Shown here one piece after another: positions 25,938-37,200 of a stretch of 64,000 bases of DNA. Source of the DNA: DASQPA01 sp963757335 (GTDB taxonomy: Bacteria > Acidobacteriota > Thermoanaerobaculia > Multivoradales > UBA5704). The notes beneath the pieces are model-generated. The model was given only the letters and a program-made list of their open reading frames with translations. It had not been told where the DNA came from and searched no databases. Position 1 is the first letter of the stretch. Each line of letters begins with the position of its first letter. The stretch is taken from positions 206,090 to 270,089 of the forward strand of contig CAVWRJ010000004.1 in NCBI GenBank assembly GCA_963757335.1, written 5' to 3'. Both the position numbers and the translations under genes were made by a program.

Positions 25938-28007
25938 ATGCCCAGTTTCATCTTTTCAATCCGGTTTTCAATCCGGCGGGCGTTCCCGCTCCTGGCGCTC
26001 CTGGCCGTGCTGCTCCTCGGGGCCGTCGCCCCGGCGGCCGCCACCTCCTATGTCAACGTCTCCGACGAGAATCTGGCGCGCCAGGCCTCGGTGATCGCCG
26101 AGGTCCGCGTCGCCTCCGTCGAACCGGCACCCGAGTCGCCGAAGACGAGCGGGGTCCACACCGACTACCAGGTGGAGATCGAGCGCCTGATCAAGGGATA
26201 CACCGCGGGCAGCTCGATCGTCGTTCGGGTCCTCGGCGGGGTGCGCTCGGGCGGGCTGGGGCTCAAGGTCTGGGGCGCCCCGGTCTTCAACGAGGGCGAC
26301 CGCGCGCTCCTCTTCTTGAAGGAGCGGGCAGACGGCTCCTACGGCATCCTCCACCTCATGCTCGGCGCCTTCCACGAGGTGGCGAGCGGCGGCCGGCAGA
26401 TCGCTCTGCGCGATCTCTCGGAGGCCTCCGAGGTCCGGCTGCTGCCGGGCGGGAAGCTGGCGGCCGGGACCTCCGCGGACCTGCCGCGCGACGCCGGGCG
26501 TTTCGCCGACTGGCTCGCCGACCGGGCGAACGGCACGGCGAGGAGGGCGGACTATTTCGTCCGGCTCCCGGCCGGCGAGCTTCAAAGCCTGCACGAGAAG
26601 TTCACCCTCTTCGTCGACTCGAAGAACGGCAACAACTTGCGCTGGTTCGAGTTCGACGGCGGCGGCAGCGTCACCTACTTCGCCGACTCCGGCGGCCAGG
26701 GGGGCCTCTCCGACGGCGGCTTCCCGGAGTTCCAGGCCGCCCTCGCCGCCTGGACCAACAACAGCGGGACTCCCATCCGCTATCTCTATGGCGGGAAGAC
26801 GACGGCGAAAGCGGGGCTCAAGACCTTCGACGGCATCAACGCCATCGTCTTCGGCGACCCCAACAACGAGCTCGCCGGCACCTTCGACTGCAGCCAGGGC
26901 GGCACGCTCGCCATGGGCGGGGTCTGGTCGTCGTCCGACACCACCGCCCGCTTCAACGGCAAGACCTACGACGTCATCCAGGGTGGCGACGTCGTCGTCA
27001 ACGACGGTCTGGATTGCTTCTTCCAAGCCAGCCATTCGCCCCAGAAGGCGGCCGAGGAGCTGTTCGGCCACGAGCTCGGGCACACCCTGGGCCTAGGCCA
27101 TTCGAGCGAGTCACCGAACGAGAAGAACCCGCTCCTGAAGGACGCCCTGATGTACGCCTTCATCCACGACGACGGCCGCGGCGCCCGCTTCAACACCGAT
27201 GACTTGAACGCCATCCGCACCCTCTACAACCCGGGCGCCGTCATCGTTCCGCCGCCCGCGACCGGCCCCTGTAAGGCCGACGCCCAGCACCTCTGTCTCC
27301 TCGGCGGCCGCTTCAGCGTCCAGCTCGCCTGGCAGAACCAGTTCGACGGCTCGACCGGGGTCGGCCGGGCGGTCCCGGCGACCGATTTCACCGGCTACTT
27401 CTCGTTCGGCGACCCGGCGAACCTGGAGCTGCTGGTCAAGATCCTCGATTTCGGCACCTCGATCAAGGTCTTCTACGGCGAGCTCACCAACCTGCACTTC
27501 ACCCTGACGGTGACCGACACCCGGACCGGCACGGTCAAGACCTACGCCAACACCGCCGGGGATTGCGGCGGCATCGACCAGGGCTTCGCCGGCAGCTCGT
27601 CGTCGGGGTCGCCGACGAGCGCCAAGCTGGCCTCGGCCGAGCTGGCAGCAGGGAAGGCAGCCTCCGGCTCCTGCCGGCCGGACGCGCAGACCCTCTGTCT
27701 TCTTTCCGGGCGTTTCACGGTGCGGGTAAACTGGAGCAACCCGGGCGACGGCACGAGCGGCGTGGGGGGAGCCAAGCCCCTCTCGACCTACGTCGGCACC
27801 TTCTACTTCACCGACCGTTCGAACGTCGAGCTGATGACCAAGGTGATCCCGTTCGCCGACCGGGTGGTCTTCTTCTACGGTGCGCTTTCAGACCTCGCCT
27901 ACACGATCCAGGTGACCGACACCCTGAACGGCGGCAGGGTCAAGACCTACCAGAGCACGGCGGGGAAGCTCTGCGGGGGGCTCGACAACTCGGCCTTCGC
28001 GCCGTAG
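25938..28007 (+). CDS. Secreted matrixin-like zinc metalloprotease with duplicated C-terminal module
   Basis: 689 residues. Signal peptide to about residue 36 (LLALLAVLLLGAVAPAAA). An N-terminal domain is followed by a metzincin catalytic domain with zinc motif HELGHTLGLGH (378-388) and a downstream Met-turn candidate DALMYAF. After LYNPG (about 433) come two homologous modules of about 115 residues, each starting C-x2-DAQ-x-LCLL-x-GRF-x-V, containing W-x-N-x2-DG and FYG-x-L, and ending VKTY..T.G..CGG-D. These end modules are probably exported binding or sorting domains. It stands alone between a kinase gene and a tRNA. Host-range or nutrient role unknown. Confidence 0.88.
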   Translation: MPSFIFSIRFSIRRAFPLLALLAVLLLGAVAPAAATSYVNVSDENLARQASVIAEVRVASVEPAPESPKTSGVHTDYQVEIERLIKGYTAGSSIVVRVLGGVRSGGLGLKVWGAPVFNEGDRALLFLKERADGSYGILHLMLGAFHEVASGGRQIALRDLSEASEVRLLPGGKLAAGTSADLPRDAGRFADWLADRANGTARRADYFVRLPAGELQSLHEKFTLFVDSKNGNNLRWFEFDGGGSVTYFADSGGQGGLSDGGFPEFQAALAAWTNNSGTPIRYLYGGKTTAKAGLKTFDGINAIVFGDPNNELAGTFDCSQGGTLAMGGVWSSSDTTARFNGKTYDVIQGGDVVVNDGLDCFFQASHSPQKAAEELFGHELGHTLGLGHSSESPNEKNPLLKDALMYAFIHDDGRGARFNTDDLNAIRTLYNPGAVIVPPPATGPCKADAQHLCLLGGRFSVQLAWQNQFDGSTGVGRAVPATDFTGYFSFGDPANLELLVKILDFGTSIKVFYGELTNLHFTLTVTDTRTGTVKTYANTAGDCGGIDQGFAGSSSSGSPTSAKLASAELAAGKAASGSCRPDAQTLCLLSGRFTVRVNWSNPGDGTSGVGGAKPLSTYVGTFYFTDRSNVELMTKVIPFADRVVFFYGALSDLAYTIQVTDTLNGGRVKTYQSTAGKLCGGLDNSAFAP

Positions 28008-28130
28008 CCCGAGCGCGACGGCTCCAAACCGACCCAGCGGCCCCGGCAGCCCGGCAGCGCAGCCCGGCAGCGATGTCGGGGCCGTTTCGTCGTGTAAGCT
28101 CTACGGGTTGATCGGGGAGGGGGGTTGGGT

Positions 28131-28217
28131 TGGTGCGAAAGGGGGGACTCGAACCCCCACGACCTTGCGGCCACAAGCTTCTGAGACTTGCGCGTCTACC
28201 AATTCCGCCACTTTCGC
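28131..28217 (-). tRNA. tRNA-Leu, anticodon CAG
   Basis: The reverse strand reads GCGAAAG..GGTAGACGCG..CTCAGAA anticodon loop..long variable arm..GGTTCGAGTCC..CTTTCGC-A-CCA. The 7-bp acceptor, long class II variable arm and encoded CCA are all present. 87 bases with CCA. No integrase or partial tRNA copy is seen nearby. Confidence 0.95.
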
Positions 28218-28291
28218 TCGGGTCGGATTCTAGGGAGAGAGGGGACGATGTGTCAAATGGAGGAGTAGGGACCCTTCCGGGGGTCGATACG

Positions 28292-30579
28292 ATGTGGGCC
28301 GAGCGGGTCCTCGCCGCGCTCGACGCCGCCGGCCGGCGCGGCCTCACCGCGCCGGAGCTGGCCGCGGAGCTGGGAGACGCCGGAGAACGCCGCGGACGGC
28401 GTTGGCGATGCTGGCGACGTGACCCAGGCCCTGGCCGCGCTCGCCGCCTCTGGGAAGGCGTTCGAGTCCGACGGGCGGTGGGCGGCGGTCGCCCGGACCA
28501 GCATGAAGACGGGGACGATCGAGCGCCTGCCGGGCGGCGACGCCCTGCTCAAGACGAAGCCCGGGGCCGACGCCTCGTTTTTCGTGCCCCGCCGGCACTT
28601 GAAGGGGGCGCTCGACGGCGACACGGTGCTCGTCCGGCTTCTCGCCCACAAGCGGACCGGCGGCGGCCGGCGGCTCCCCGAGGTCACCGTCGTCAAGGTG
28701 ATCGGGGAGCGCTATAAGACCCTCGTGGGGACGGTCGAGATCCCGGCCGATGGGGAAGAGGGGGAGCGGATGCTCGCCCCCTTCGACCGCCGGGTGCCGC
28801 TGGAGCTCGACCTCCTGGGGGCCGAGGAGCTCCCGGAGGGCTGGTTCGTCGTCGCCGCCGTCGAGCGCCGGCCGGGCAAGGAGCCGCGGGCGCGGGTGAT
28901 CGAGGTCCTCGGCGATCCCGCGGAGCCGGGGGTGGACGTCAAGGTGGTGCTCCGGCACTACGAGATCCCCGACGAGTTCCCGGCGGCGGTGCTGGCGGCG
29001 GCCGAGGCCCTGCCAGCCCACCCCGGGCCGGCGGATTTCGCCGGCCGGGAGGATCTGCGGGGCGACGTGATCGTCACCATCGACGGGGAGAGCGCGCGCG
29101 ATTTCGACGACGCGATCTCGATCGCCCGTCTCCCTGGCGGTGGCTTCCGGCTGGGGGTCCACATCGCCGACGTCGCCCACTACGTCGCCGAGGGGGAGAG
29201 GCTCGACCTCGAGGCCTACACCCGGGGCACCAGCGTCTACTACCCGGAGCGGGCCATTCCCATGCTGCCGGAACGGCTCTCGAACGGCCTCTGCTCGCTC
29301 GTCCCCCATGCCCCCCGGCTCACCGTCTCCGCCTTCCTGGATCTCGCGGAGGACGGTCGGGTGCTCTCCCGGCGTTTCGCCGAGACGGTGATCGAGAGCG
29401 CCCGCCGGCTGACCTACAACGAGGTGCGCCGGGTTCTCGAGGAGCCCCAGCCGGGGGACGCGGCGGAGTACGGCGAGGTCCTCCCCCGGCTCTTCCTCAT
29501 GCAGCGCCTGATGGCGGCCCTCCACCGGATGCGGGAGGAGCGCGGCTCGATCGACTTCGACCTCCCGGAGGGGGATGTGGTCTTAGACACCGACGGGGTC
29601 ATGGTCGGCGTCCTGCCGGAGGAGAGAAACGTCGCCCACCGGATCGTCGAGGAGTTCATGATCGCCGCCAACGAGGCGGTCGCCTTCGAGCTGGTCTCCA
29701 GAGGAGAGCCCGGGCCTCTTCCGTTTCCACGACGTCCCCAGCCCGCAGCGGCTGGAGGAGCTGCGGGCCCTCCTCACCCCCTTCGGGATCGCGCTCCCCG
29801 ACGAGCTTCTGGACCTCCATCCGGACGTCCTCCAGCGGGTGCTCCGGGAGGCGTCGGGCCGGCCGGACGAGCACTTCATCACCTCGGTCGTCCTGCGGAC
29901 CATGCAGCGCGCCTTCTACGACCCCGAGTGCCGCGGCCACTACGCTTTAGCCTCGCGCTACTACACCCACTTCACCTCGCCCATCCGCCGCTACCCGGAC
30001 CTGGTGGTCCACCGGCGCTCTGAAGGCCCTCCTCCATGGCCGGGCGGCGGCGGAGGCGGAGCGCACGCATCTGGTCGAGCGGCTGCCCGCCATCGCCGCG
30101 CACACGAGCGCCACCGAGAAGCGGTCGGAGCAGTCGGAGCGCGACCTCCTGCAGTGGAAGAAGGTGCGCTTCCTGGCCGACCGGGTGGGGGAGCAGTTCA
30201 AGGGCCGGATCACCGGGGTCCAGCCGTTCGGGCTCTTCGTCCAGCTAGAGACCTACTACGTGGACGGCCTGGTCCCCATCCGCACCCTGGGTGACGACTA
30301 CTACCTCTACGAGGCCGACGCCCATCGCCTGGTGGGGGAGCGGCACGGCCGGGTCTTCCAACTCGCCGATCCCGCCGAGGTCGTCCTCGTGGGGGCCGAC
30401 CTTCGGCACCGGGGCCTCGACTTCCAGCTCGTCGGCATGCCCGACCCGCCGGGGCGGCGGGAAGGTGGGAGGGGAGGCGCGAGGGCTCCCGCGACCGGCC
30501 GGAACGGGATGCGGGTCGCAAGAAAACGCGGGAGAAGCCGCGCGAGAAGCGTGCCCCGGCCGTGGGGAGGCGGCGATGA
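28292..30579 (+). CDS. rnr: Ribonuclease R (VacB), interrupted by about four frameshifts
   Basis: 3'-5' exoribonuclease of structured RNA. The parts lie in different frames: MWAERVLAALDAAGRRGLTAPELAAELG (winged helix), frame change near 28390; cold-shock and RNB domains with catalytic SARDFDDAISI and HIADVAHYV to about 29700; then ESPGLFRFHDVPSPQRLEEL..LASRYYTHFTSPIRRYPDLVVHR; change near 30018; LKALLHGRAAAEAERTHL and S1 domain GRITGVQPFGLFVQL; change near 30460; a Lys/Arg-rich tail ending at TGA 30577-30579, overlapping the der ATG. All domains are intact and in order, so indel errors are more likely than a pseudogene. Confidence 0.85.
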
Positions 30580-31922
30580 GCGCCGAGGCGCCGCTCTCGA
30601 CCTGGGGGGCTTTGACCCCCACGGTCGCCATCGTCGGCCGGCCGAACGTCGGCAAGTCGACCCTCTTCAACCGGCTCCTCGGCCGCCGGCAGGCGATCGT
30701 CCACGACCTCCCGGGGGTGACCCGCGACCGCATCACCGGGCTCGGCGAACTGGACGACGACCGCCCGGTGCAGCTGATCGACACCGGCGGCCTGGTGCCG
30801 GGGGACGATCCCCTCGGTTTGAACGAGCAGGTGCTCCTGGCGGTCGTCGAGAGCGACCTCCTGCTCCTGGTCGTCGACGGCCGGCAGGGGCTGGTCTCGG
30901 CGGACGAGGAGGTCTGGAGCGAGTTCCGGCGCTCGGGCAAGCCCGCCATCCTGGTCGTCAACAAGGGCGACACCGGGGAGGCGCAGCGGCGCTTCCCGGA
31001 GTTCTACCAGCTGGGGATCGCCACCCAGCTCCTGGTTTCGGCCGAGCACGGGCGCGGCATCCAGGACCTCTGGGAGGCGATCGGCGCCCAGCTGCCCGTC
31101 CAGGCGGTCGAGCCCCAGCCCGAGGCGCCGCCGATCGCCATCGTCGGCCGGCCGAACGTCGGCAAGTCGTCGCTCCTCAACCGGATCGTGGGAGCGCCGC
31201 GGGCGCTGGTGTCGCCCCAGGCGGGGACGACCCGAGATCCGGTCGACACCCTGGTCACCCGCGGCGAGCGCTCCTATCTCCTGATCGACACCGCCGGCAT
31301 CCGCCGCCGCAGCCAGACCTCGGGGGAGCCGGAGGAGCTGGCGGTGATGATGGCCCGGCGGCAGATCGAGCGCGCCCAGGTGGCGGTCCTCGTCATCGAC
31401 GCCGCGGCCGGGGTGACCTCCGGCGACCTCGCCATCGCCGGCACCATCTGGGAGCTCGGGCGGGCGGCGGTGGTGGCGATCAACAAGTGGGATCTCCTGG
31501 ACGAGGAGAAGCGGGAGGCCCTGGAGCTCTCCTGGGAGCGGCTCGACCAGCTCCTCGCCTCGCCGGCGCGGGTCAACCTCTCGGCCCTCTCCGGGCGCGG
31601 GGTGGAGAAGCTCTTCCCGCGGATCGACCACACCCTGGACGCCTACCATACCCGGCTGGGGACGGGCGAGATCAACCGGCTCTTCGAGGCCGCCACCAAC
31701 CGGGTCCAGCCGCCGGCCGAGAACGGGCACCCCTGGAAGCTGTACTACGCGACCCAGGTGTCGACCGCCCCGCCGACCTTCATGCTCTTCTGCAACCGCA
31801 CCCTGCCGAAGAACTCGCACTACCGGCGCTACCTGGAGAACCGCCTGCGCGAGGACCTCGACCTGCCGGGGGTGCCGGTGCGGCTGGTGATCCGCAAGCG
31901 CGGGCAGGAACGGGGGGACTGA
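30576..31922 (+). CDS. der: Ribosome assembly GTPase Der (EngA)
   Basis: 448 residues with two tandem GTPase domains: G1 GRPNVGKS at about residues 20-27 and again after residue 190, DTGG and DTAG G3 motifs, VNKGD and INKWD G4 motifs. A C-terminal KH-like domain carries the family-typical TQVSTAPPTFMLFCNRTLPKNSHYRRYLENRLREDL, and the protein ends GVPVRLVIRKR. Essential for 50S subunit maturation. The ATG at 30576 overlaps the RNase R stop, giving an rnr-der operon. The frame is clean, unlike rnr. Confidence 0.97.
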   Translation: MSAEAPLSTWGALTPTVAIVGRPNVGKSTLFNRLLGRRQAIVHDLPGVTRDRITGLGELDDDRPVQLIDTGGLVPGDDPLGLNEQVLLAVVESDLLLLVVDGRQGLVSADEEVWSEFRRSGKPAILVVNKGDTGEAQRRFPEFYQLGIATQLLVSAEHGRGIQDLWEAIGAQLPVQAVEPQPEAPPIAIVGRPNVGKSSLLNRIVGAPRALVSPQAGTTRDPVDTLVTRGERSYLLIDTAGIRRRSQTSGEPEELAVMMARRQIERAQVAVLVIDAAAGVTSGDLAIAGTIWELGRAAVVAINKWDLLDEEKREALELSWERLDQLLASPARVNLSALSGRGVEKLFPRIDHTLDAYHTRLGTGEINRLFEAATNRVQPPAENGHPWKLYYATQVSTAPPTFMLFCNRTLPKNSHYRRYLENRLREDLDLPGVPVRLVIRKRGQERGD

Positions 31923-31990
31923 GCGCGCCTTCGGCTCCGTAGGTAGGAAGGAAGAATCCGGAAGACTGGGTGTATCCTTCGGGCGCTAAG

Positions 31991-34288
31991 ATGATCAATC
32001 AGACCATCTCTCACTATCGGATCCTCGAGAAGCTCGGGGGAGGGGGGATGGGTGTCGTCTACAAGGCCCGGGACCTGCGGCTCGACCGCCCGGTGGCCTT
32101 GAAGTTTCTGCCCCCCCAGCTCTCCGCCAACCCCGAGGCGCGCGAGAGATTCCTCACCGAGGCCAAGTCGGCCTCGGCGCTCGACCATCCCAACACCTGC
32201 ACGATCCACCAGATCGACTCGACCGACGACGGCCAGCTGTTCATCGTCATGGCCCTCTACGAGGGGGAGACGCTCGACCGCCGGCTCGCTCTGCGCCGGC
32301 ATCTCCCCACCGAGGAGGCGGTGGAGATCGCTCTCGGCACCGCCCGCGGCCTCTCCCGTGCCCACCGCGCCGGGATCGTCCACCGGGACGTCAAGCCGTC
32401 GAACCTCATGCTCACCCAGGACGGCCTGGTCAAGATCCTCGACTTCGGGATCGCCCGGCTGGCCGGCTCGGCGCGGGTCACCCACATCGGCAAGGTGGTC
32501 GGCTCGATCGACTACATGTCGCCCGAGCACGCCCGCGGCGAGGAGGTCGACCAGCGGACGGACGTCTGGTCCCTGGGGGTCGTCCTCTACGAGATGCTGA
32601 CCGGCGAGCGGCCGTTTCGCGGCGGCAACGACCAGGCGGTCCTCTACCAGATCCTGAACGGCCAGCCGCGGCCGCTCGGGGAGCATGTCTCCCCGCTGCC
32701 GTCGAACATCGAGCACGCCGTCCGGAAGGCGCTCGCGAAGCATCTCCACGAGCGCTACCGGACGGTCGACGAGATGATCGCCGACTTGAAGGACGAAGCC
32801 CGCGGCGACCTGCCGACCACCCATTCGCTCCGCCCGCCCCAGGCACGGAGCGGCCCCTCGATCGCCGTCCTTCCCTTCGTCGACATGAGCCCGGAGGGGG
32901 ACCAGGAGTACTTTTGCGACGGCATGGCGGAGGAGCTGATCCACCTCCTCACCCGGGTCCCGGGGCTCCGGGTCGCCTCGCGCTCCTCGGCCTTCCAGTT
33001 CAAGGGCAAGTCCCAGGAATTGAGCGCGATCCGCGAGCGGCTCGGCGTCCAGACCGCCTTGGAGGGGGGGGTGAGGAAGTCGGGCAACCGGCTCCGCATC
33101 ACCGCCCAGCTGGTCGACCTCGCCCAGGGGTTCCAGCTCTGGTCGGGGCGCTACGACCGGGAGATCACCGACGTCTTCGCCATCCAGGATGAAATCGCGG
33201 GGACGATCGTCGAGACCCTGAAGATCGAGCTGGTGGGGAAGCTCGGCCCCCTCCCCTCCCGCACCACCGCTCCCGACTTCGAGATCTACAACCTCTATCT
33301 CCAGGGGCGCTTCCACTGGAACAAGCGGACCGGGGAGGGGCTGGCGAAGAGCGTCACCTACTTCGAGCAGACGATCGAGCGCGACTCCGGTTACGCCCGC
33401 GGCTACGCCGGTCTCGCCGACGCCTACCTCCTCCTCGGGGTCTACGGCTTCGCCCGCCCCGGCGAGGTGATGCCCAAGGCCCGGCAGGCGGCGATGCGGG
33501 CTCTCGCGATCGACGACCGGGCGGCCGAGGTCTACACCTCGCTCGGCTGCCTGGAGGCGGTCTACGACTGGTTCTGGGGCAACGCCGAGCGCGACTTTCT
33601 GCGCGCCATCGAGCTCGACCCCTACTACCCCACGGCCCACCACTGGTACGCGATCAACTTTCTCACCCCCATGGGGCGCTTCGACGAGGCCGCCCAGGAG
33701 CTCAAGATCGCCCGCGAGCTCGACCCCCTGTCGCTCGCCATCAATGCCAGCCTCGGGCTCCTCTGCTACTACGCCCGGCGCTACGAGGAGGCGGTCGCGG
33801 CCTACCGGCGGACCCTGGAGATCGACCCCCGCTTCGCCATGGCCCACTTCTTCCTCGGCCAGGCGGAGGCCGCCCTCGGCAACGGGGCCGAGGCGGTGGC
33901 GGCGATCGAAGCCGCCCTCGCACTCTCGCCCGGGGCGGCGGAGATGGAGGCCGCCCTCGGCCAGGCCTACGCCGTCGCCGGGCGGGCGGAGGAGGCCCGG
34001 GAGGTGCTCGCCGGGCTCGTCCGCCGCGGCGAGAAAAGCTACGTCTCGCCGGCCCTGGTCGCCAACGTCCACGCTGCCCTGGGGGAGCGCGAGGAAGCCC
34101 TCACCTGGCTCGAACGGGCCTGCGAGGAGCGCGCCGCCGACCTCGCCTGGATCGGCGTCCGCCCGATCTTCGACGACCTCCGGGAGGAGCCGCGCTTCCA
34201 GACCCTCCTCGAGCGGCTGGGGCTCGGCGACTTCGCGAGCGGCACGGTGGTCTTGGACCGGCAGAGCAACGGCCTGGAGCGGCCGTAG
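31991..34288 (+). CDS. Serine/threonine protein kinase with FlgO/TolB-like domain and TPRs
   Basis: The ATG at 31991 (MINQTISHYRILEKLGGGGMGVVYKA) is preferred over GTG 31970 because the kinase domain starts directly. VALKFLPP holds the ATP Lys, HRDVKPSNLM the catalytic Asp and DFGIARL the metal Asp; residues 10-270 are kinase. No transmembrane helix follows. Instead, SIAVLPFVDMSPEGDQEYFCDGMAEELI..LQLW-type segments (about 290-430) form the domain often fused to kinases and cyclases, which bears no catalytic motif. TPR repeats run to the C-terminus. This architecture is abundant in Acidobacteria. Followed by a cyclase gene 3 bases later. Confidence 0.92.
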   Translation: MINQTISHYRILEKLGGGGMGVVYKARDLRLDRPVALKFLPPQLSANPEARERFLTEAKSASALDHPNTCTIHQIDSTDDGQLFIVMALYEGETLDRRLALRRHLPTEEAVEIALGTARGLSRAHRAGIVHRDVKPSNLMLTQDGLVKILDFGIARLAGSARVTHIGKVVGSIDYMSPEHARGEEVDQRTDVWSLGVVLYEMLTGERPFRGGNDQAVLYQILNGQPRPLGEHVSPLPSNIEHAVRKALAKHLHERYRTVDEMIADLKDEARGDLPTTHSLRPPQARSGPSIAVLPFVDMSPEGDQEYFCDGMAEELIHLLTRVPGLRVASRSSAFQFKGKSQELSAIRERLGVQTALEGGVRKSGNRLRITAQLVDLAQGFQLWSGRYDREITDVFAIQDEIAGTIVETLKIELVGKLGPLPSRTTAPDFEIYNLYLQGRFHWNKRTGEGLAKSVTYFEQTIERDSGYARGYAGLADAYLLLGVYGFARPGEVMPKARQAAMRALAIDDRAAEVYTSLGCLEAVYDWFWGNAERDFLRAIELDPYYPTAHHWYAINFLTPMGRFDEAAQELKIARELDPLSLAINASLGLLCYYARRYEEAVAAYRRTLEIDPRFAMAHFFLGQAEAALGNGAEAVAAIEAALALSPGAAEMEAALGQAYAVAGRAEEAREVLAGLVRRGEKSYVSPALVANVHAALGEREEALTWLERACEERAADLAWIGVRPIFDDLREEPRFQTLLERLGLGDFASGTVVLDRQSNGLERP

Positions 34289-34291
34289 AAA

Positions 34292-37200
34292 GTGCAGTGC
34301 GCGGTCTGCTTTTTCGAGAACCCGGCGGGGATGAAGTTCTGCGGCAAGTGCGGCACCGCTTTAAAGAACGCCTGCCCGCGCTGCCAGTTCGAGAACCCCC
34401 ACGGCTTCAAGTTCTGCGGCGAGTGCGGCGGCCCGCTGGGGGTGGAGAGCTCGCCGCCGGGATCGACATCGGGATCCGTATCGGCGTCGGCGTCGGCACC
34501 GGCAACGGCAACGGCGGCGGAAGCGGGGCCGACCGGCGAGCGCTCGGTGACCCGCGATTTCGAGCCGGCGGCCGAGCGCCGCCAGTTGACTGTCCTCTTC
34601 TGCGACGTCGTCGACTCGATGGCCCTCTCCGAGCGGCTCGACCCCGAGGAGCTGCGCGATGTCGTCCGCGAGTACCAGACGGTCTCGGCGGCGGTCGTCG
34701 AGCGTTTCCTCGGGCACACCGCCCAGTACCTGGGGGATGGCCTCCTGGTCTACTTCGGCTTCCCGGTGGCCCATGAGGACGACCCCCAGCGCGCCGTCCA
34801 CACCGGGCTCGGCATCGTCGCCGCCGTCGAGATCCTCTCCCGGCGCCTGGAAGCGGAGCGGGGGATCCGGCTGGCGGTGCGGGTGGGCATCCACACGGGC
34901 AAGGTGGTAGCGGGGCAGATGGGGACCGGCGACACCCGCGAGCGCCTCGCCCTCGGGCAGGCCCCCAACATCGCCGCCCGCCTGCAGAGCCTGGCCGAGC
35001 CCGGCACGGTGGTGGTCTCCGACGCCACCTTCCCGCTGGTCCAGGGCTTCTTCGTCTGCCAGCCCCTGGGGCCGCAGATCCTGAAAGGGGTGTCGCGGCC
35101 CATGGAGCTCTACCGGGTGCTCCAGGAGAGCGGCGTCCGCACCCTCTTCGAGCTGGCGGTGACCCGCGGCTTGACCCCCCTGGTCGGCCGGCAGCAGGAC
35201 CTCGACGTTCTCCTGCGCTGCTTCGAGCGGGTGCGGTCGGGGCGCGGCCAGACCGCCCTCCTCTCCGGCGAGCCGGGGATCGGCAAATCGCGGCTGGTGC
35301 AGATGCTTAAGGAGCACGCCAAGGCCGAGCGGCACGAGTGGCTGATCTGCCGCTGCTCCCCCTTCCACCAGGGGAGCGCCCTGGCGCCGGTGATCGAGCT
35401 CCTCGCCGACCTCTGCCACTTGCAGGCGGAGGACGACGCCGCGGCGAAGGCGGCGAAGGTCGAGGCTCTGCTCGGCCGTTACGGGCTGCCGCCGGAGGCG
35501 GTGCCGCTCCTCTCCCTCCTCCTGGGCTTCGCCGCGCCGCCGGGCTATGCCCCCCCCGGGCTCACCGCCCAGCGGCAGAAGGAGCGCACGCTGGAGACCC
35601 TGGTCGCCCTCCTCCTCGCCATGGCGAGCGAGGAGCCGGTGGTCTTCGTCGTCGAGGACCTGCACTGGGTCGACCCCTCGACCCTCGATCTGCTCGATCT
35701 GCTCCTCCACCAGGGGCCCACCGTCCGCCTGTTCAACCTGTTCACCTTCCGGCCGACCTACGACCCGCCCTGGGGCCCGCGCGCCCACCTCACCCAGATC
35801 ACCCTCGATCGCCTGAGCGACACCGAGGCCAGGGTGCTGATCCTCGGGGTGACCGGCGGCAAGCGGCTGCCCCTGGAGGTCGAGCGCCAGATCGTCGAGA
35901 AGACCGACGGGGTGCCGCTCTTCGTCGAAGAGCTGACCAAGATGGTCCTCTCCTCGGGCCTCCTGGTCGAGCGCGGCGACCACTACGCGCTCGCCGGGCC
36001 GCTGCCGCCGCTCGCCATCCCGAGCTCGCTCCAGGACTCCCTGATGGCCCGTCTCGACCGCCTGGCGGCGGTACGCGAGGTGGTCCAGCTGGGAGCCGCG
36101 ATCGGCCGCGAGTTCACCTGGGAGATCATGCAGGAGGTCTGCTCGCTCGACCCCGAGACCCTGAGCCGCGAGCTCGGGCAGCTGGTCGCCGCCGAGCTCC
36201 TCTACCAGCGCGGGGTGCCGCCCCAGGCCGCCTTCGTCTTCAAGCATGCCCTGATCCAGGACGCCGCCTACGGCTCGCTCTTGAAGAGCGCCCGGCAGCA
36301 GTACCATCAGCGGATCGCCGCCGCTCTGGAGCGGCGCCTGGCGACCGGCGAGGTGCGCCCCGAGATCCTCGCCCACCACTACACCGAGGCGGGGTTCTCC
36401 GACCGGGCGATCCCCTACTGGCTGCAGGCCGCGCGGCGGGCCGGCGAGCGCTCCGCCAACCTGGAGGCGATCGGCCACCTGGAGCGCGGCCTGACCCTCC
36501 TCCCGGCGCTCCCGGGCGGCGTCGATCGCGACCGCCAGGAGCTCGCTCTGCGCACCGCCCTCGGGCCGGCTTTAGTCGCCACCCGCGGCTTCGCCGTGCC
36601 GGAGCTCGAGGCCAACTACGCCCGGGCGCAGGAGCTCTGCGAGCGCCTGGGCGATACCCCGCAGCTCTTCTGGATGCTCCGCGGCCTGTGGTCCTTCTAC
36701 CTGGTGCGGGTGTCGCTCTCAACCGCCCTCGACCTGGGGGAGAGGATGATGCGCCTGGCCGAGGGGCGCGGCGACCGCGGTCTGCTCTTCGAGGGCCATT
36801 TCGTCGTCGGGCTGCCGCTCTTCTTCCTCGGCGAGTTCGCCGCCGCCCTCGAACACTTCGAGCGCGGTCTCGCCCTCGACTCGCCGGACCGCGACCGCTC
36901 CTCGACCCTGACCACCGGCCTCGACGTGGCGGTGACCTCGCTCGCCATCTCCGCGATCGTCCTCTGGCATCTGGGCGACCCGGCGCGGGCGCGGGAGCGC
37001 TCTGCGGAGGCGATCGCCATGGCGCGCGCCAGCGGCCACGCCTACAGCCTGGCCGACGCGCTCTCCTCGGCCGCCGTGGTCCACAGCCTGCGGCGCGACA
37101 GCGCGGTGGTCCGCGATCTGGCCGGCGACCTCCTCGCCCTCTCCGAGGAGAAGGGCTTCCACCTGACGACCCACGGCAAGGTGCAGCTCGGCTGGGCCGA

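Noticed and set aside
28131..28217. tRNA-Leu as an integration site
   Set aside because: No integrase, no partial tRNA copy and no composition change on either side.
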